The notes under the pieces: generated by a model | The model's input: the letters and a program-made list of their open reading frames with translations, nothing else | Told to the model about the DNA's origin: nothing | Database searches by the model: none | Program-made: the position numbers and the translations under genes | Shown here: positions 32,130 through 34,213 of the stretch, piece by piece | Numbering within the stretch: position 1 is the first letter of the stretch | Layout of the letters: the number at the start of each line of letters is the position of its first letter | Source: Ruminococcus flavefaciens | GTDB taxonomy: Bacteria > Bacillota > Clostridia > Oscillospirales > Ruminococcaceae | Assembly: GCA_002309635.1 (NCBI GenBank) | Contig: DBXO01000055.1 | Span: 203 to 34,415 of the forward strand | Length of the DNA stretch: 34,213 bases | Reading direction: 5' to 3'

Positions 32130-34213
32130 TTACTGAACTTCCTTAAATACTTCTTTGATGTTTATATCTTCGCATTTTGTGTCTTTTATCTGACCGTTTG
32201 TGTCATAGATAAATTCCAATTTGTAGGCAAGAGCTCTTTTGTTATTATTGGTATTCATAAGGTAAAGGCTTAGTGAAGACATATTTTGGGTATCGTCTAT
32301 GTTAAGGTCAATGGGGATTCTTGTGGTTTCGGGGCATAAGAACACGCCAAAATCATAAATCTTGGTACTTCCGTCAGTCTTAGCTATAAAGCCGTCTAAC
32401 TGGTATCTTCCGTTAACGTCATCGGGAAGAGGCAGTTCCATGAAATGAACAGTTCCGCCATTGCTGTAATAAAGCGTTATCTCATCGCCCTTATTTACAG
32501 TTTCGCCTGCTTCGGGGAGCTGTGCTACTACTATATCCTTTTCTTCGGTATCTGTAATCATTTCCGTCTTAACCTTCAGCTTATAGAAGCCTGCCTGGAC
32601 TGCAGCGTCATTAATGTTCATGCCGCGGAAGTCTTTTACAGAGAATTCTTCACTTGAACCTTCTTTGCAGACATAAAGCGTTATCTCCGAGCCCGTGGGA
32701 GCACTTATACCCGCCTCAGGCTGAGATCTGATAACATAGTCAGGCTTAATCGTGTTATCATTGGCTTCGGATATCTTTACAGTGAACCCCCTATCCTCGA
32801 GCTGCTGCTTTGCAAGCCTGAACTGCATGCCTGCAACATTTGGGACATCTGCATAGCCGACAGCATCCGCTTTATACTTTTCTCTGAGCTTGTCTGCGAA
32901 TTCCCATAGCTCATGAGGTACCTTATAAATTCTGGTTTCATATCCGTTGGTGCATATGATCTCATCGTTACGATGAAATAAGATGTGATAGTGTCTTGGA
33001 TAGCCTTCCTTTGAGAGTGCGGTCAGATCAAAGCTTTCGTTGTTATAACCGTTGTTTCCCGGGAGCGGTGAGCTGTCTGTTATATCTTCAAGCTCTGCTG
33101 ATGACAATGCGTTCAGGAAGCTTTCTTTTTCGCTGTCAGTGAGAGTTGCGGTATGTAACGTCACAATAGCCTGATGAATGTTGATATCTATACTATCACA
33201 GCCGAAATGCTCAATAAACTTATCAACTGAAGAATATTCCATTATTTCGTTGTATTCCGCAACATACCTGTCAATCAGGGCTTTGATCTCTTTTTTGCTG
33301 TTTTCATCGATCACAAAATAGCGATATGCATCTTCTTCTGTTTTATAATCATCACAGAAGTCTTCATTTCCGTAATACATGACGCTCACATTACCTCTCT
33401 CTGAAATATCAAAATTCAGATTACTGATAATATTGGTTTTATGCATATCATTGCTATACCTGCACAGACCTATATTGATACATCTATCATCAAACATATC
33501 TGCCTTGACGCCGGTTTCTTTCCATTCAGCCTTATTGATAAGCGCTGTGACACTATCGAGCAGACCGTATCCGGGGCTCTCGTAACTGAAATCGTCCTTT
33601 TTGCAGTTTATGCTCCAGGTGAAGTCTGTAAACTGCTGCGATTCCTTTAAGACAGGATTGTATACCGTATAATAAGTAAGGTCCGCAGCAGTAGTTGTCT
33701 CCACATGTTGGCCGCTGAAGTAGTTCCATATATTATGTATGATATCCTTGTCACCGAAATCGACTTCAACAGCAGTCTTCTCGGAGCCCCTGTAGTTTTT
33801 CAGCTCCTCCATGACAGTATCAACATTCTTTCCGCCCTTATATCTCTTTTTTCCGCTGCTGCTCTCATACATTACGGAGTGATCATGCATGAGGAATTCC
33901 AGCTTATAAGGATCGCCGCCGTTATATACGAACATCATGATGGATTCGCCGTCGGGACGCCCGGAGGGGTCAAGCTCCTCCCAGTTTTCGCGGTTGAACA
34001 GCGAAGCGAAGCGGTCCACAGTCTGTGCGTCCACCTCATATACCTTGGGAGCATATTCAACGGTGGATACGCATACTCTGTCTCCCGTAATATCTCCGAA
34101 AGGCGCAGCTGCTTCATTTTCCAAGCCTGCAAGCTGACTGTCGGGCTTCCTGATCCTGTTTCTCACAGCCCAGCCGCCGGCGATACCGCCTGCTGCTATA
34201 GCGATAACGGCGG
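32130..34213 (-). CDS. Membrane-anchored extracellular protein with two PASTA repeats, N-terminus outside the window
   Basis: The frame is open to the window edge, so the gene is cut; the GTG at 34166 is probably internal, because a hydrophobic segment (AVIAIAAGGIAGGWAV) precedes it in frame. After it come about 420 residues without recognised motifs, then two PASTA repeats (VPNVAGMQFRLAKQQLEDRG with VIRSQPEAGI; and FRGMNINDAAVQAGFYKLKV with VVAQLPEAGETVNKG), and a final domain of about 110 residues. PASTA repeats bind peptidoglycan fragments and usually end Ser/Thr kinases or penicillin-binding proteins. A kinase could lie upstream, but the long insert between the membrane segment and the repeats is not the usual kinase layout. 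Confidence 0.7.
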   Translation of the reverse strand, partial: AVIAIAAGGIAGGWAVRNRIRKPDSQLAGLENEAAAPFGDITGDRVCVSTVEYAPKVYEVDAQTVDRFASLFNRENWEELDPSGRPDGESIMMFVYNGGDPYKLEFLMHDHSVMYESSSGKKRYKGGKNVDTVMEELKNYRGSEKTAVEVDFGDKDIIHNIWNYFSGQHVETTTAADLTYYTVYNPVLKESQQFTDFTWSINCKKDDFSYESPGYGLLDSVTALINKAEWKETGVKADMFDDRCINIGLCRYSNDMHKTNIISNLNFDISERGNVSVMYYGNEDFCDDYKTEEDAYRYFVIDENSKKEIKALIDRYVAEYNEIMEYSSVDKFIEHFGCDSIDINIHQAIVTLHTATLTDSEKESFLNALSSAELEDITDSSPLPGNNGYNNESFDLTALSKEGYPRHYHILFHRNDEIICTNGYETRIYKVPHELWEFADKLREKYKADAVGYADVPNVAGMQFRLAKQQLEDRGFTVKISEANDNTIKPDYVIRSQPEAGISAPTGSEITLYVCKEGSSEEFSVKDFRGMNINDAAVQAGFYKLKVKTEMITDTEEKDIVVAQLPEAGETVNKGDEITLYYSNGGTVHFMELPLPDDVNGRYQLDGFIAKTDGSTKIYDFGVFLCPETTRIPIDLNIDDTQNMSSLSLYLMNTNNNKRALAYKLEFIYDTNGQIKDTKCEDINIKEVFKEVQ

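Noticed and set aside
1..34213. Insertion sequences, prophage genes or attachment sites
   Set aside because: No transposase, integrase or flanking direct repeat was seen; all large ORFs fit ordinary chromosomal operons.

Overview
The window reads as a chromosomal segment of a gut or rumen Ruminococcus-like Clostridium. The signs are an Asn/Gln/Trp/Gly-rich linker on a secreted esterase, Thr/Ser-rich linkers on surface proteins, an SPQTG sortase-type anchor, GGAGG ribosome sites and TTGACA/TATAAT promoters. The genus is an inference from style, not from a marker gene. Both ends cut genes: a CE1-type esterase at the left and a PASTA-repeat surface protein at the right. No rRNA, tRNA, CRISPR array, phage gene or intact insertion sequence was seen.

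Plus strand, 1-11259: the esterase is followed by a four-gene lipid operon (1802-7003). It encodes an acyl-adenylate ligase/carrier/PlsC fusion, a HAD phosphatase, a CDP-alcohol phosphatidyltransferase and an MFS transporter, which recalls Aas plus LplT of E. coli with two extra enzymes. Then come a LysR regulator, metE (B12-independent methionine synthase) and metF.

Minus strand, 11403-17580: a cobalamin riboswitch with its own promoter and terminator precedes five tightly packed genes. These are an SPQTG-anchored DUF4430-like protein, a large membrane protein with the domain order of animal intrinsic factor/transcobalamin, and ECF transporter T, A(fused) and S subunits. I read this as a corrinoid capture and uptake system, next to the enzyme that makes B12 dispensable for methionine synthesis. 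This is the most notable part of the window.

17604-21336: glycerate kinase with a small upstream gene (minus), then a MerR regulator with a C-terminal Cys cluster, 3 nt ahead of a divergent DXS-like enzyme (plus). 21380-25069 (minus): a YtrA-type GntR/ABC ATPase/permease operon with a palindromic operator. 25370-27151 (minus): an ECF sigma factor and a probable anti-sigma sensor whose extracellular domain carries the same acidic Asp/Asn motif as a nearby lipoprotein. 27474-29666 (minus): pgeF and that lipoprotein. 29822-31981 (minus): PadR, DUF1700, DUF4097 and a free-standing Tudor-like protein, under a perfect 27-bp palindrome that overlaps the promoter. 32130-34213 (minus): the PASTA protein.

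Domain names come from motif recognition by eye; no database search was run.
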